Positions 1 to 9,700 of a stretch of DNA of 57,961 bases are shown piece by piece. Source of the stretch: an uncultured Geobacteraceae bacterium (GTDB taxonomy: Bacteria > Desulfobacterota > Desulfuromonadia > Geobacterales > Pseudopelobacteraceae); the NCBI GenBank assembly GCA_903939115.1, contig CAJAFV010000020.1, positions 1 to 57,961 on the forward strand. The letters run 5' to 3'. A program made the translations under genes and the position numbers. The notes beneath the pieces are model-generated. The model did not search any database and was not told the DNA's origin. It saw only the letters and a list, made by a program, of their open reading frames with translations. Each line of letters starts with the position of its first letter. Positions within the stretch are counted from its first letter, which is position 1.

Positions 1-557
1 CCGGCTTTATCCAGGGAAAGGTCGCTAAAGGTGGCCACACCGGTACTGTTAACCGCACTCACCGGGTTGGTTCCGCCCAGGGTTGCTCCGCCCGGGTTGT
101 ACAGGATGGATAGTGTCACCGCTGCGGTGGAGTGCACGACATTGCCGGAGGCATCCTGGATCTGGACCGTCACTGCCGGCGAGATGGCCTGCCCAGCAAC
201 CGTGCTGCCCGGTTGCTGGATGAACACCAGCTTGGCGGCAGTGCCGGCCGTTACATTAAAGGCAGTGCTGGTGGCGGCGGTAAGTCCGCTGCTGGTGGCA
301 CTCAGGGTATAGCCGGTCCCGGCTTTATCCAGGGAAAGGTCGCTAAAGGTGGCCACACCGGTACTGTTAACCGCACTCACCGGGTTGGTTCCGCCCAGGG
401 TTGCTCCGCCCGGGTTGTACAGGATGGATAGTGTCACTGCTGCGGTGGAGTGCACGGGATTGCCGGCAGCGTCTTGGATCTGGACCGTCACTGCCGGCGA
501 GATGGCCTGCCCGGCAACCGTGCTGCCCGGTTGCTGGATGAACACCAGCTTGGCGGC
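1..557. repeat. Near-identical 318-bp tandem repeat coding for Ig-like domains
   Basis: The sequence at position 1 recurs at 319, giving a period of 318 bp (106 codons). The two visible copies are almost identical at DNA level, with only scattered differences around 138-155 against 456-473, and diverge after about 240 and 557. They code for the Ig-like domains of the minus-strand giant protein. More copies may lie beyond the left edge. Confidence 0.9.
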
Positions 558-3323
558 TCCACCGGCTGTGGCGGTAATCGTCACAGTGACGGGACTGCTG
601 CTCAACGCGCCATCGTTGACGATGAGCTGAACAACATAGATCCCTGCCAGATCAGCAGCGAAGCTCGGGTTGACCGTGGTCGGATTGGCCAGAGCCGCCG
701 AACTCCCCGCCGGTCTGGATGTGAATGACCAGCTGAAGGTCAGCGGATCGCCGTCGGCATCGTTTGAAGCACTGCCGTCCAGTTGGACCGTAGCGCCTAC
801 CATGATCGACTGATCAGAGCCGGCATTGGCTACCGGCCTGGAGTTTTGAGTGGTTATGATGACCGTTGCCGGTGCACTGTTGACCGTTCCGTCGTTCACA
901 ATCAACTGGATCGTATAGCTGCCCGCCTTGTCGGCAAGAAATCCGGGATTGACCGTGGTCGGATTTAACAGCACCGTCGTGCTGCCGGCCGGCTTGCTGA
1001 CAATCGACCAGAGATATGTTATCGGGTTTAGGTCGGGATCAGAAGAGCCGCTGCCGTTGAGGTTTACCAGACTGCCCAGCGGGACGGTCTGAGGTGGCCC
1101 GGCAATAGCTATCGGCGGCGAATTCACTGTGGAGATGGTCACCGTGACCGGCGGGCTGTCAACTGTGCCGTCGTTAACGATCAACTGGATGACATAGGCG
1201 CCGAATATGTCAGCCGTGAATGTCGGGTTGACTACGGTCAGGGATGACAAGAGTGCCGTGCTACCGCCCGGCTTTGAGGTGATGGACCATTTGTAGGTCA
1301 GGGCGTTACCATCCACATCGGTGGAACCGGCGCCGGTCAGCTGCACCAGGGCACCCACAGTTACCGTCTGGTTCGGTCCGGCATTTGCTACCGGTGGCGA
1401 GTTGAGAGTGGAGATGGAAACCGTGTCGGGATTGCTATCGAGCAGGCCGTCGTTGACTATGAGCTGAACCGTGTACGTGCCGAACTTGTCAGCCGTGAAT
1501 GTCGGGTTGACCAGGGTCGGGCCGGAGAGGACCGCGCTGCTTCCTACCGGCCTGGCGATAAACAGCCAGTTGTAGGTGAGGGGGTTTCCGTCGATATCAG
1601 TGGAGCTGCTGCCATTCAGTTGCACCAGTTGGGTCACATAGGCCGTCTGATCAGGACCGGCATTGGCCACAGGCTTGGAGTTGGCCGTCGAAATGGTAAC
1701 GGCGTCGGGAGTACTGTCGACCTTACCGTCATTGACTACCAGCTGAACAACATAGGTTCCCGCCGCATCGATGACAAAGGTCGGATTAACGGAAGTCGGA
1801 TTGGTAAGTACCGCTCCGCTGGCAGCAGGACGCGAAGTGAATGCCCAACTGTAAGTAAGCGGGTCACCGTTGGCATCACTGGATGCGCTGCCATTGAGGG
1901 TTATGGTGCTGCCAACCAGTGCAGTCTGATCCGGTCCCGCATTGGCCTGCGGCGGTGTGTTGGTCTGTGCCTGCGGATTCACCGTCACTGTGGCGCTGTT
2001 GTTTGCTCCGTTCGGGTCGGTCGGCGTCGAGGCCGTGCGGCTCGCCGTGTTGGCGTAACTGCCTGACGCCAGCACCGTTGCCGTGATCTGCAGGGTGGCG
2101 CTGCCGCCGTTGTTCAGCGTTCCCACATTCCAGACGCCGGTGGTCGAGTTATAGGCGCCCTGGGATGGCGTCGCGCTTACAAAGCTGTAGCCGCTTGGCA
2201 GCAGGTCAGTCACCTGCACACCGGTGGCGTTGGATGGGCCGTTGTTGCTCACCGTCACAGTGAAGGTGACGGTGCCACCCACGATGGGAGTAGCGTTGTT
2301 CACGCTCTTCGCAACGGCTATGTCAGCCAGTGGAGTAACCGGTGTCACCGTCACTGTAGCGCTGTTGTTTGCTGCGTTCGGGTCGGTCGGCGTCGAGGCC
2401 GTACGGCTCGCCGTGTTGGCGTAACTGCCTGACGCCAGCACCGTTGCTGTGACCTGCAGGGTGGCACTGCTGCCGTTATTCAACGCACCTACATTCCAGA
2501 CGCCGGTGGTTGAGTTGTAGGAATCAAGCGACGCGCTCACGAAGCTGTAGCCGCTCTGCAGCAGGTCAGTCACCTGAACTCCGCTGGCGTTGGACGGGCC
2601 ATTGTTGCTTACCGTTACAGTGAAGGTGACGTTGACACCCACGATGGGAGTGGCGTTGTTCACGCTCTTCGCAACGGCTATGTCAGCCAGTGGAGTAACC
2701 GGTGTCACTGTCACCGTTGCGCTGTTGTTTGCTGTGTTCGGGTCGATCGGCGTTGAGGCCGTACGGCTCGCCGTGTTGGCGTAACTGCCTGACGCCAGCA
2801 CCGTTGCCGTGATCTGCAGGGTGGCGCTGCTACCGTTGTTCAATGCGCCTACGTTCCAGACGCCGGTGCCGCTTGTGTAGGTGGTTAGTGAACTTGGCGT
2901 AGCAGAGACGAAGGTGTAGCCACTCGGCAGAAGGTCAGTCACCTGCACTCCGGTTGCGTTGGCTGGGCCGTTGTTACGGGCAGTAACGGTGAAGGTGACA
3001 TTGGCGCCAATGATTGGGGAGGCGTTGTCAACTGTCTTGCTGATGGCGATGTCGGCCGGGATTGCGCAGTTGGTGTAGGTACAGAGAAGTTGGCATTTAC
3101 GGGCATCGAGGACCGTTATCTTTCCGTCATGATCCGGATCGCGCGGATCGTTAGGTCCCGTGGCCGGTTTGTTTAAGGCGCTTGTGATGAGATTGATGTC
3201 GAGAGTGTTAATCACGCCATCATTATTGACATCACACACTGCTGCGAACAATAGTTGACCGCTTCCGAGCAGGATAAAAAACAGCACTAGAAGCGGAATG
3301 ATAAGCCTACTTAAAGATTTCAT
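1..3323 (-). CDS. Giant secreted repeat protein (dockerin-like, DUF11, PKD and Ig-like repeats), 3' end outside window
   Basis: This reading frame is open from an ATG at 3323 to the left edge, so at least 1107 residues are seen and the C-terminus is missing. A good ribosome site (aaggagag, 3331-3338) precedes the start. Residues 1-28 form a signal peptide (basic start, long hydrophobic core, ending near LLFAA). Residues about 29-90 hold two calcium-loop-like segments ([16 protein letters not shown] and [16 protein letters not shown]), as in type I dockerins. Residues about 90-450 are three DUF11 repeats, each with a VTFTVT..NNGP core. Residues about 455-910 are five PKD-type repeats marked by [14 protein letters not shown] starts and LTYxW. 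Ig-like repeats ([10 protein letters not shown] start) of 106 residues follow. It is probably a cell-surface or matrix protein; adhesion is inferred. Long plus-strand frames here are antisense shadows. Confidence 0.85.
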   Translation of the reverse strand, partial: MKSLSRLIIPLLVLFFILLGSGQLLFAAVCDVNNDGVINTLDINLITSALNKPATGPNDPRDPDHDGKITVLDARKCQLLCTYTNCAIPADIAISKTVDNASPIIGANVTFTVTARNNGPANATGVQVTDLLPSGYTFVSATPSSLTTYTSGTGVWNVGALNNGSSATLQITATVLASGSYANTASRTASTPIDPNTANNSATVTVTPVTPLADIAVAKSVNNATPIVGVNVTFTVTVSNNGPSNASGVQVTDLLQSGYSFVSASLDSYNSTTGVWNVGALNNGSSATLQVTATVLASGSYANTASRTASTPTDPNAANNSATVTVTPVTPLADIAVAKSVNNATPIVGGTVTFTVTVSNNGPSNATGVQVTDLLPSGYSFVSATPSQGAYNSTTGVWNVGTLNNGGSATLQITATVLASGSYANTASRTASTPTDPNGANNSATVTVNPQAQTNTPPQANAGPDQTALVGSTITLNGSASSDANGDPLTYSWAFTSRPAASGAVLTNPTSVNPTFVIDAAGTYVVQLVVNDGKVDSTPDAVTISTANSKPVANAGPDQTAYVTQLVQLNGSSSTDIDGNPLTYNWLFIARPVGSSAVLSGPTLVNPTFTADKFGTYTVQLIVNDGLLDSNPDTVSISTLNSPPVANAGPNQTVTVGALVQLTGAGSTDVDGNALTYKWSITSKPGGSTALLSSLTVVNPTFTADIFGAYVIQLIVNDGTVDSPPVTVTISTVNSPPIAIAGPPQTVPLGSLVNLNGSGSSDPDLNPITYLWSIVSKPAGSTTVLLNPTTVNPGFLADKAGSYTIQLIVNDGTVNSAPATVIITTQNSRPVANAGSDQSIMVGATVQLDGSASNDADGDPLTFSWSFTSRPAGSSAALANPTTVNPSFAADLAGIYVVQLIVNDGALSSSPVTVTITATAGGAAKLVFIQQPGSTVAGQAISPAVTVQIQDAAGNPVHSTAAVTLSILYNPGGATLGGTNPVSAVNSTGVATFSDLSLDKAGTGYTLSATSSGLTAATSTAFNVTAGTAAKLVFIQQPGSTVAGQAISPAVTVQIQDASGNVVHSTAAVTLSILYNPGGATLGGTNPVSAVNSTGVATFSDLSLDKA
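1978..3060. repeat. Three tandem DUF11-coding repeats, about 360-366 bp each
   Basis: The string ctgttgtttgct marks the same place in each unit at 1996, 2362 and 2722. Parts of the units, such as the block coding for [15 protein letters not shown], are nearly identical at DNA level. The unit nearest the N-terminus is the most diverged. Confidence 0.8.
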
Positions 3324-3404
3324 TGTTCACTCTCCTTGAGGTAATACCCCCAATGACTAAGCTTTTTGACAAGAAGGTTAGAACTCCATGGGCAACTGAC
3401 CAGT

Positions 3405-4043
3405 TTAGGCCGCATAGTTTGTTTTACGTTTTATTAAAATAACACCACAGAGAAGACCTATACCAAGTAGCACCACTGTACCTGGTTCCGGAACGGGTGC
3501 TGTCGATTGAGTAACGTCTAAGCTGCCGGATGCGAGGCTTGCCTGTAGGGGGTCACCGTTTTCGTCTCCCAGTATTGTATAAAATTGCTGTGCTTGCGTT
3601 GGATCGTACATCGGGGAAAAGTCCAGTGCGCTCGTGCCGACAGCCAGCGTCGAAAAATTCAATGAAAAAAGAAACAAATCACTTGCCCCGTTCTGAAGTG
3701 TCTGGTCGAAGAATAATGGGAAAGCAATTATTTCGAGGGAACCGGTAGCAGATAGTGTGCTGAAAACATCGTTAGCATCAGAATAAGGAACACCAAGAGC
3801 AGAACTGAAGGTTGTGGTGCTGTAGGCAAGGATGGTTGGGTCGTAGGTAATTGATATATCATAAGTGCTCAACATGTTTCCACCTGGACTCCGTAACCAG
3901 ACATCAACCTGGGCATTTGTCCCAAGGGCCACCGATTGATATGTCGGAGACAGTTCCAACGTCATGGCCTTGACAGTCAACGGATGCCCAATAATCATGA
4001 ACATCACAACAGATAAACTCCACAGACATCTACGTAAATTCAT
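3405..4043 (-). CDS. PEP-CTERM sorting-domain protein with cohesin-like domain
   Basis: A 212-residue exported protein. The chosen start has a very strong ribosome site (aaggaggaattacc) and is followed at once by a signal peptide ending near LTVKA; an alternative ATG at 4106 with a weaker site would add 21 residues. The middle (residues about 30-170) looks like a cohesin-type beta-sandwich: SVALGTNAQVDVWL, then YDISITYDPTILAY, SLEIIAFPLF and FSLNFSTLAVGTSALDFSP. The C-terminus has the full PEP-CTERM signal: PVPEPG, a hydrophobic helix and a basic end (IKRKTNYAA). PEP-CTERM proteins are normally processed by an exosortase and linked to exopolysaccharide; no exosortase is in the window. It lies 81 bp upstream of the dockerin-bearing giant gene on the same strand, so the two may be co-transcribed. 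Confidence 0.85.
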   Translation of the reverse strand: MNLRRCLWSLSVVMFMIIGHPLTVKAMTLELSPTYQSVALGTNAQVDVWLRSPGGNMLSTYDISITYDPTILAYSTTTFSSALGVPYSDANDVFSTLSATGSLEIIAFPLFFDQTLQNGASDLFLFSLNFSTLAVGTSALDFSPMYDPTQAQQFYTILGDENGDPLQASLASGSLDVTQSTAPVPEPGTVVLLGIGLLCGVILIKRKTNYAA

Positions 4044-4589
4044 GGTAATTCCTCCTTTTTTTGTGAAAAAAATGCACAGACTGGACTGTTTTGTTGTTTT
4101 TCTCATGGATCTTCTCCCTTTAAACTCCGGCTCCTTGGAATAATTACCAGTATCCCTGTCTGCTATATTTTATTAAACACATTATAATTATAATATTATT
4201 GTTCGTTTATAAAAGCAAAAACTATTCCAAAAATATAACCAGCTGTTTATACAAATAAATATTAACTTTATTGTTTTAATAATTACAATATGTAAAGAAA
4301 ACCGGCACTGAAATGGGTAAAATAATAAGATGTTTTTTGCGATAAAATTAATAAATCGTTATAAATCGGATGTTTGTAGATTATTGACATTGTAAGCTTT
4401 TCCGAATGGTCGCTGACGGAACCCATTACAGGCACCCATTCTTGTACAAACGTGACTCTCTGTTCTGACGGTTTTTGCTACCCCAAACTCAACGACTGCC
4501 TCTAAGCAATATCTCTACTGTTGACAATAGGAGATTTTTCATTGAACGTGGGGGAAACAGACCAACAAACCCACAAAGGCTTTCGCTCC
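4044..4589. other. AT-rich intergenic region between divergent genes
   Basis: This stretch separates the minus-strand PEP-CTERM gene from the plus-strand topoisomerase gene and should hold both promoters. The part from 4150 to 4390 is very AT-rich. A TTGACA at 4385-4390 has no convincing -10 partner. No coding frame or hairpin stood out. Confidence 0.5.
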
Positions 4590-6467
4590 ATGCTCATAAT
4601 CGTTGAATCACCCACCAAGGCGAAAAAAATTCAGTCGCTTCTTAAAACAAAAGCCATGTCTACCGTGGGGCATTTTAAAGACCTGCCTGACGCCTCGCTC
4701 GGTGTTGATCTCGCTACGTACGAACCTACTTTTGTCTATCACGAAAAGAAGGGACACCTTCCAAAAGAGCTTCGCGCGGCAGCTCGCGGCGAAACTGTTA
4801 TGCTTGCGGGTGACCCGGATCGTGAAGGGTATGCCATCAGCTGTCATATCTATGAAGAGGTGAAGTCAGTAGCCAAAGAATGCCTGCGCATGGAGATCTA
4901 TGAAGTTACCGAGAAGGGGCTGAAAGAGGCGCTTGCCAAGGCGGTGCCGTTTGAACAGACAAATAGCGGTCTCTATAACGCATTCCTGGGGAGGCGGATC
5001 GGTGACCGGCTTGTCGGCTATATCCTCTCCCCGATTACCAGCAAAGCTCTCCGCAGAGGGTACAGTGTCGGTCGGGTTCAATCGCCGGCGGTCCGGTTGG
5101 TAGTCGATCGGGAGCGGGAGATCAGGGCCTTTAATTCGGCACCTTACTGGATGCTGGATATCCTGTTGGATAAAGACGGCACAACCTTTCTGGCCCGTCA
5201 CGTCAATGGCAAGTTTACACAAAAAGCGGATGCCGAGCTGATTATCGCCGCCATCGCCGCCGAGACTCATGCGCTGGCAGAAAAAGTAGAAAAGAAAGAG
5301 GTCAAGCAATCGCCTAAGCCCCCGTTCACAACGGTTGACCTTCAGGCAGCAGCCGCCGCCCGCCTGAAGTTTACCCCGGAACAGACGATGAAGCTGGCTC
5401 AGGCGCTATTTGACCACGGCATCATCACGTATCACCGTACCGACTCAGTCCGGATGGATGATGCCTTTATCACTGAAATTCGGGAATTCCTCGGTAAAAC
5501 CCTCGGTAATGCGTATCTGCCCGATAAACCTCATCAGCACAAATCAAAGAACTCGCAGGCTGAAGCACACGAAGGTATCCGCCCCACCCATATGCACTCT
5601 GTTGCTGATTTCGCGGCTATAATCAAGAAAGAGGGGCTTACTTCCGAGCACAATCGTCTGTACGAGTTGATCTTTAAACGTGCGGTCGCCAGCCAGATGG
5701 CTGTGGCCCGCTACGACTCCACCGTCATGCACTTCACCGTCGCCGGTGAGCGCTTCAAGGCCACCGGACGGGTTCTGACCTTTGATGGTTTTCTTAAGGT
5801 GTACGCGGAGGTTGACGAGGAAAAAGAAAAGAAGGGGGATGAAGAGACCAAGCTGCAGCTGCTGCCGCCTATTGATGTTGGCGAATTGGTGCCAAAGGTG
5901 CAGGAAATTCTTGATGAAAAAAAGACCAAGCCTCCGGGGCGTTTTACGCTCGGATCACTGGTGAAGGAGTTGGAACGCCTCGACATCGGTCGCCCCTCCA
6001 CCTACGCTGCCATTACCAAAAATATTACCGACCGTGGCTACGTTGCGGAAGAAAAGGGGAGGGTTGTCCCATTGCCGCCCGGAGAAACGTTGATAGACTA
6101 CCTAAGGGATAAACATGCCTGGGTGATCGATTATGCTTTGACCAGCAAAATGGAAAATTTTCTGGATCTGGTGGTAGAGAACAAAGAGACGTGGCAGCGG
6201 TTTTGCCGGGGAGTTCATAACAAGATGGGTTTCACCGTGCCGCCGGTACGGGCTGCAGGTGGCGGTCCGAGCGAAGCACAGCTTAAATATGCCACAGCCC
6301 TTGCTCAAAAGAACGGTCTCATAATTCCTGAAGAAACGTTGCAGAACAGCAAGGGTCTGTCGATGTGGATTGAAGGAGTCGTTACCTCACAGAGCCAAGG
6401 GGCACCTTCCACCACTGATGGTACCAGGGACAAGGCGTTAGCAAAAAAGAAAACAGAACCATATTGA
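4590..6467 (+). CDS. Type IA DNA topoisomerase, short form without C-terminal zinc ribbons
   Basis: It relaxes negatively supercoiled DNA by passing a strand through a tyrosine-linked single-strand break. The protein (625 residues) opens with the Toprim start LIIVESPTKAKKIQ and carries the acidic triad in AGDPDREG (residues about 70-78). GYAIS replaces the usual GEAIA. The active-site tyrosine is in GIITYHRTDS near residue 281, and the late GRPSTYA motif is present. The zinc-ribbon tail of housekeeping TopA (about 750-865 residues in all) is missing, so this may be a second, accessory enzyme. The start is uncertain: ATG 4590 fits the family, but in-frame TTG 4542 has a better ribosome site (aggag at 4529) and TTG 4521 is also open. 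Confidence 0.88.
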   Translation: MLIIVESPTKAKKIQSLLKTKAMSTVGHFKDLPDASLGVDLATYEPTFVYHEKKGHLPKELRAAARGETVMLAGDPDREGYAISCHIYEEVKSVAKECLRMEIYEVTEKGLKEALAKAVPFEQTNSGLYNAFLGRRIGDRLVGYILSPITSKALRRGYSVGRVQSPAVRLVVDREREIRAFNSAPYWMLDILLDKDGTTFLARHVNGKFTQKADAELIIAAIAAETHALAEKVEKKEVKQSPKPPFTTVDLQAAAAARLKFTPEQTMKLAQALFDHGIITYHRTDSVRMDDAFITEIREFLGKTLGNAYLPDKPHQHKSKNSQAEAHEGIRPTHMHSVADFAAIIKKEGLTSEHNRLYELIFKRAVASQMAVARYDSTVMHFTVAGERFKATGRVLTFDGFLKVYAEVDEEKEKKGDEETKLQLLPPIDVGELVPKVQEILDEKKTKPPGRFTLGSLVKELERLDIGRPSTYAAITKNITDRGYVAEEKGRVVPLPPGETLIDYLRDKHAWVIDYALTSKMENFLDLVVENKETWQRFCRGVHNKMGFTVPPVRAAGGGPSEAQLKYATALAQKNGLIIPEETLQNSKGLSMWIEGVVTSQSQGAPSTTDGTRDKALAKKKTEPY

Positions 6468-6496
6468 TGCGTTCCACCGTCATTCAGTGGTCTTGA

Positions 6497-7348
6497 TCAG
6501 AGAGAACTGGTCTGAGAGGCCGACAAGATAGTAACAGCAGATGTCGGCCAGGATTTGCTGTCTACAGCAACCGCATCAATTGCTTTGACTACGTCCATTC
6601 CTTTGATAACTGAACCAAAAACAGCGTACCCGCCCGAATCAGTGTCCAATCGGGTATTATTATCGCCAGTGTTGAAATAAAATTCGGACGTGGCTGAATT
6701 TAATGTCGAAGTCCTTGCCATAGCGATGGAGCCAAGCGTATTGCTTAGGCCTGTTGCCGCAGGCGCTTCAAGAATAATGGGATCCCTTGCAGGTTTAAGG
6801 GTTGTCTGGTCATTTACGCTGTATCCACCGCCTTGTACGACAAAACCGTTTACGACTCGGTGAAATAGAGTACTACTATAGAATCCGTCATTTACATATT
6901 GTAGAAAGTTATCTACGGTCAGCTTGGCTTTATCCGGTCGAAGCTCTACAACTATTGTCCCCATTGAGGTTTCAATAGTCACTTGGGGATTGGGTACGGA
7001 CATACTGAACTGCTTTAAGAAAGTCGCTCCTGTTGTGGCACTAATAGTGATAATAGGGTTGATGAAAAATGGTACGCAAGAGTAACTGCGGGAAGTATCT
7101 GTTCCCCCCTGTTGCTCAATCAGATTCGAACAGCCAATGGCAGTTGCGGTAATGCCTTTGTCAAGAAGTTGGCCCGTCACGGTAAACAGCGCACCTTTTT
7201 TATACATTACGGTACCGGCAGTTATGGCACTTACTGATGGAGCATCAGCTGTTGTGACAGAACTACCTCCGCCATTATCACCACCACAGGCGTAAAGTAG
7301 AACTGACGCCATAATGCACAGCAAAAAAAAACGTATATTGTATTTCAT
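6497..7348 (-). CDS. Cyclophilin-type peptidyl-prolyl cis-trans isomerase, lipoprotein
   Basis: It speeds folding at proline bonds, here outside the cytoplasm. ATG 7348 has a GGAGG site 10 nt upstream and begins a lipoprotein signal peptide whose lipobox ends in LLYAC, followed by GGDNGGG. Residues about 35-120 are an IPT-like or unassigned linker. The cyclophilin domain starts near VTIETSMGTIVVELRPDKA, with TVDNFLQYVNDGFY, the catalytic FHRVV, the QGGG motif, SEFYFN (usually SQFFI) and YAVFGSVIKGMDVV. It is convergent with the topoisomerase gene, with 29 nt between stops. A start at 7399 would put 17 extra residues before the signal peptide and is less likely. Confidence 0.9.
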   Translation of the reverse strand: MKYNIRFFLLCIMASVLLYACGGDNGGGSSVTTADAPSVSAITAGTVMYKKGALFTVTGQLLDKGITATAIGCSNLIEQQGGTDTSRSYSCVPFFINPIITISATTGATFLKQFSMSVPNPQVTIETSMGTIVVELRPDKAKLTVDNFLQYVNDGFYSSTLFHRVVNGFVVQGGGYSVNDQTTLKPARDPIILEAPAATGLSNTLGSIAMARTSTLNSATSEFYFNTGDNNTRLDTDSGGYAVFGSVIKGMDVVKAIDAVAVDSKSWPTSAVTILSASQTSSL

Positions 7349-7580
7349 TAAGAAGAGCCTCCGCGATCGATTTAATGCAGCACTATCTGTCAGTATCAAT
7401 AAGGTTTACTGTGGCACAAGTCAAGATACCAATATAATTTTCTGACGTGCAGGGATAGTTTTGTGCGTAGCTTAAACCCTAAAAAGAGAGTCTCCCATTG
7501 ACATGTGCCTGATGCATCTCCATATTGCACTCAGTGTAACTGAGCTTATACCTATTCAGAATCAAGGAGATGTTACGAAA

Positions 7581-8684
7581 ATGTTTTTACACAACCCAAA
7601 ACGTATAGCGATCAGCATCGCACTCTTGTTCTGCTTTGTTGCGGTCTTGTCAGGCTGTGGCGGGAGTACAGGTGGTACGGTTCCTTTTGCTGCCTTGGCC
7701 TCGTCTGATGGTACTGGCAGTGCAGCGATATTTCATTCTCCGTCCAGCATTACAAACGATGGGGTTAGCCTCTATGTGACTGACTCTGCGAATCATACCA
7801 TCCGAAGAATTGTGATGGCAACAGGTGTGGTTACCATTCTGGCGGGTACTGCCGGGGCGAGTGGTTCAACTGACGGAACCGGTTCTGCAGCCCATTTCAA
7901 TTCTCCCTACGGAATTTCGACTGATGGAACAAACCTTTATGTGGCTGACTCGGCGAACAGTACCATCCGAAAGATAGGGATTGTGTCCGGCGCTGTAACG
8001 ACTCTTGCCGGTACTACAGGTAAGAATGGCAAGAGTGACGGTACCGGTACGGCGGCTCTTTTCTATTATCCATTTGGGGTAACAACCGATGGGACAAATC
8101 TTTATGTAGCCGATAGAAATAACGAAACTCTTCGGATGATTGATATTGCGACAGGTGCAGTGACGACTCTAGCCGGTACTGCCGGGACGAGTGGTTCCAC
8201 TGATGGAACCGGCACTGCTGCTCTTTTTAATTCACCATATGGAATTGCGACTGATGGTACAAACCTTTATGTGGCCGACACATTGAACCATGTTATTCGC
8301 AAAGTGGCGATAACTTCCGGTGTGGTGACTACACTCGCTGGTAGTGCCGGGACGAGTGGTTCCACTGACGGAACCGGTACTGCGGCTCACTTCAATTCTC
8401 CTCACGGAATTACAACTGATGGAACAAACCTTTATGTGGCTGACTCAGGGAACAATACAATCCGAAAAATTGACATTGTGACTGGTGCTGTAACCACCCT
8501 TGCCGGAATTGCCGGGACAAGTGGCTCAACCAATGGAACCGGTTCAACCGCTTTATTCAACGCACCATTCGGGGTTACGATTGATGGGGTTTCTCTCTAT
8601 GTGACAGACCTGAATAACAATACTGTCAGAAAAATAATCATTTCGAGCGGTGTTGTCACTACTCTTGCGGGTAGTGCTCCGTAG
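7581..8684 (+). CDS. NHL-repeat beta-propeller lipoprotein
   Basis: A 367-residue protein of unknown function. ATG 7581 has the ribosome site aaggaga; the longer frame from 7503 lacks one and would bury the signal peptide. The lipobox is VLSGC, followed by GGS. The rest is six NHL-type blades of 55 residues (165 bp at DNA level), each with the pattern SPxGIxTDGTNLYVADxxNxTIRKI, then TGAVTTLAG and GSTDGTG. Such propellers usually bind proteins or sugars; the partner is not visible. The repeats are similar but not identical at DNA level. A strong terminator follows. Confidence 0.88.
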   Translation: MFLHNPKRIAISIALLFCFVAVLSGCGGSTGGTVPFAALASSDGTGSAAIFHSPSSITNDGVSLYVTDSANHTIRRIVMATGVVTILAGTAGASGSTDGTGSAAHFNSPYGISTDGTNLYVADSANSTIRKIGIVSGAVTTLAGTTGKNGKSDGTGTAALFYYPFGVTTDGTNLYVADRNNETLRMIDIATGAVTTLAGTAGTSGSTDGTGTAALFNSPYGIATDGTNLYVADTLNHVIRKVAITSGVVTTLAGSAGTSGSTDGTGTAAHFNSPHGITTDGTNLYVADSGNNTIRKIDIVTGAVTTLAGIAGTSGSTNGTGSTALFNAPFGVTIDGVSLYVTDLNNNTVRKIIISSGVVTTLAGSAP

Positions 8685-8704
8685 CGCAAAAATGTAGTTG
8701 CATG

Positions 8705-8746
8705 AAAAAGTCCGGAGAGGCAGGAATTCTCTCCGGGACTTTATTG
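8705..8746 (+). terminator. Rho-independent terminator after the NHL lipoprotein gene
   Basis: The arms aaagtccggagag (8707-8719) and ctctccgggacttt (8729-8742) pair with a single bulge around a 9-nt loop and are followed by tattgt. Confidence 0.8.
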
Positions 8747-8783
8747 TAAAATTCAGAGTACGACAATAAAAATGGGGGATTCG

Positions 8784-9425
8784 ATGGTTAAAGTTTTTGT
8801 CGCAGTAGGGAGTTTACTGCTAATGCTCGTTTCAACCGCACGTACAATCCAGGCAGGAGACTATGCTGGCCTCTCTGCCGGGATTTTTAACTTGAAAAGC
8901 ACGCTTACTGACCGTAACGGTTCATCTGCTGATTTAAGAAATGACTCAGTGGGTATTCCAGTTGTTCTTTATGCAGGACGCGAGTTTAAAAACGGACTTC
9001 GCGCAGAAGGAGAATTGTTCTACAGAACTGTTACATATAATGAAATTAGTTACTTAAATACAACGAGCAAAATCAGCAGCAATTTATGGACTATTGGCGC
9101 AATGGGCAACGTGTATTACAATTTCTATAATTATTCTAAGGTATTTGCTGATACTCCGTTTTCACCATATGTAGGTTTGGGAATCGGATTCGCCAATGTT
9201 GATATGGCCTCTGCAACGACCAACAGGTTTAAATTATGGAACGGTGATAATGATCTTGTCTTTGCCTACCAAGCAATTCTCGGATACGGCATCCCGATCA
9301 AAAAGGATTTCATCCTGGATGCTTCCTATCGCTACTGCGGCACTACAAATATAAAAATTGATCAGGTTAATACGAACTTCAACACCCACAACATACTGCT
9401 TGGAGTAAGATATTATTTCAAATAG
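8784..9425 (+). CDS. Outer-membrane beta-barrel protein (opacity/OmpA-like porin fold)
   Basis: A 213-residue protein with a signal peptide (MVKVFVAVGSLLLMLVSTAR, cleavage near IQA|GDY). ATG 8784 is preceded by GGGGGA at 5 nt; the in-frame ATG at 8772 overlaps that site and is less likely. The mature part shows alternating strands typical of an 8-stranded barrel (VGIPVVLYAGREF, GLRAEGELFYR, FSPYVGLGIGFANV, AYQAILGYGIPI, FILDASYRYCG) and ends in ILLGVRYYFK, close to the usual aromatic C-terminal barrel signal. The role is unknown. It lies 99 nt after the NHL lipoprotein gene but beyond its terminator. Confidence 0.8.
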   Translation: MVKVFVAVGSLLLMLVSTARTIQAGDYAGLSAGIFNLKSTLTDRNGSSADLRNDSVGIPVVLYAGREFKNGLRAEGELFYRTVTYNEISYLNTTSKISSNLWTIGAMGNVYYNFYNYSKVFADTPFSPYVGLGIGFANVDMASATTNRFKLWNGDNDLVFAYQAILGYGIPIKKDFILDASYRYCGTTNIKIDQVNTNFNTHNILLGVRYYFK

Positions 9426-9700
9426 CTTGCATATGAACTTGTCTGGGAAAATGTGGACATCGTAAAGAGTTGAAAAAGTGCGATCACACCGGGATGTCGA
9501 TGTGTGGTGTGAACCGTTGGAATAACGGATTACAGGATTCGAACTTCGCGACGTGCCACAGAAACGGAGTGTTCAGGTCCTCTGGCGATGCATCTAATAA
9601 AACGCCTCTAAAAAAGGTTCTGTCTAAACTAACTCCCCCACCTCAGCGTTTGGTGTAACTCAGTGTCTCAGATAATACAAGCCAATCAAGCAGAGGGTGT
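9426..9700. other. Intergenic stretch without a convincing gene
   Basis: A 62-codon frame (9470-9658) has no signal, no recognisable family and little ribosome-site support, so I do not call it. No clear terminator was found after the barrel gene. Confidence 0.4.

Noticed and set aside
1..600. Tandem repeats as a CRISPR array
   Set aside because: The repeats are 318 bp, contiguous without spacers and code for Ig-like domains in frame.
31..2784. Several plus-strand reading frames of 60-150 codons
   Set aside because: They lie antisense to the open minus-strand repeat protein, repeat with its units and have no ribosome sites or recognisable domains.
4385..4390. TTGACA as a promoter for the topoisomerase gene
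   Set aside because: No -10 element lies at 16-18 bp spacing, and it is about 200 nt from the start.
9470..9658. Plus-strand frame of 62 codons
   Set aside because: It has no recognisable family, signal or good ribosome site, and its composition is not protein-like.
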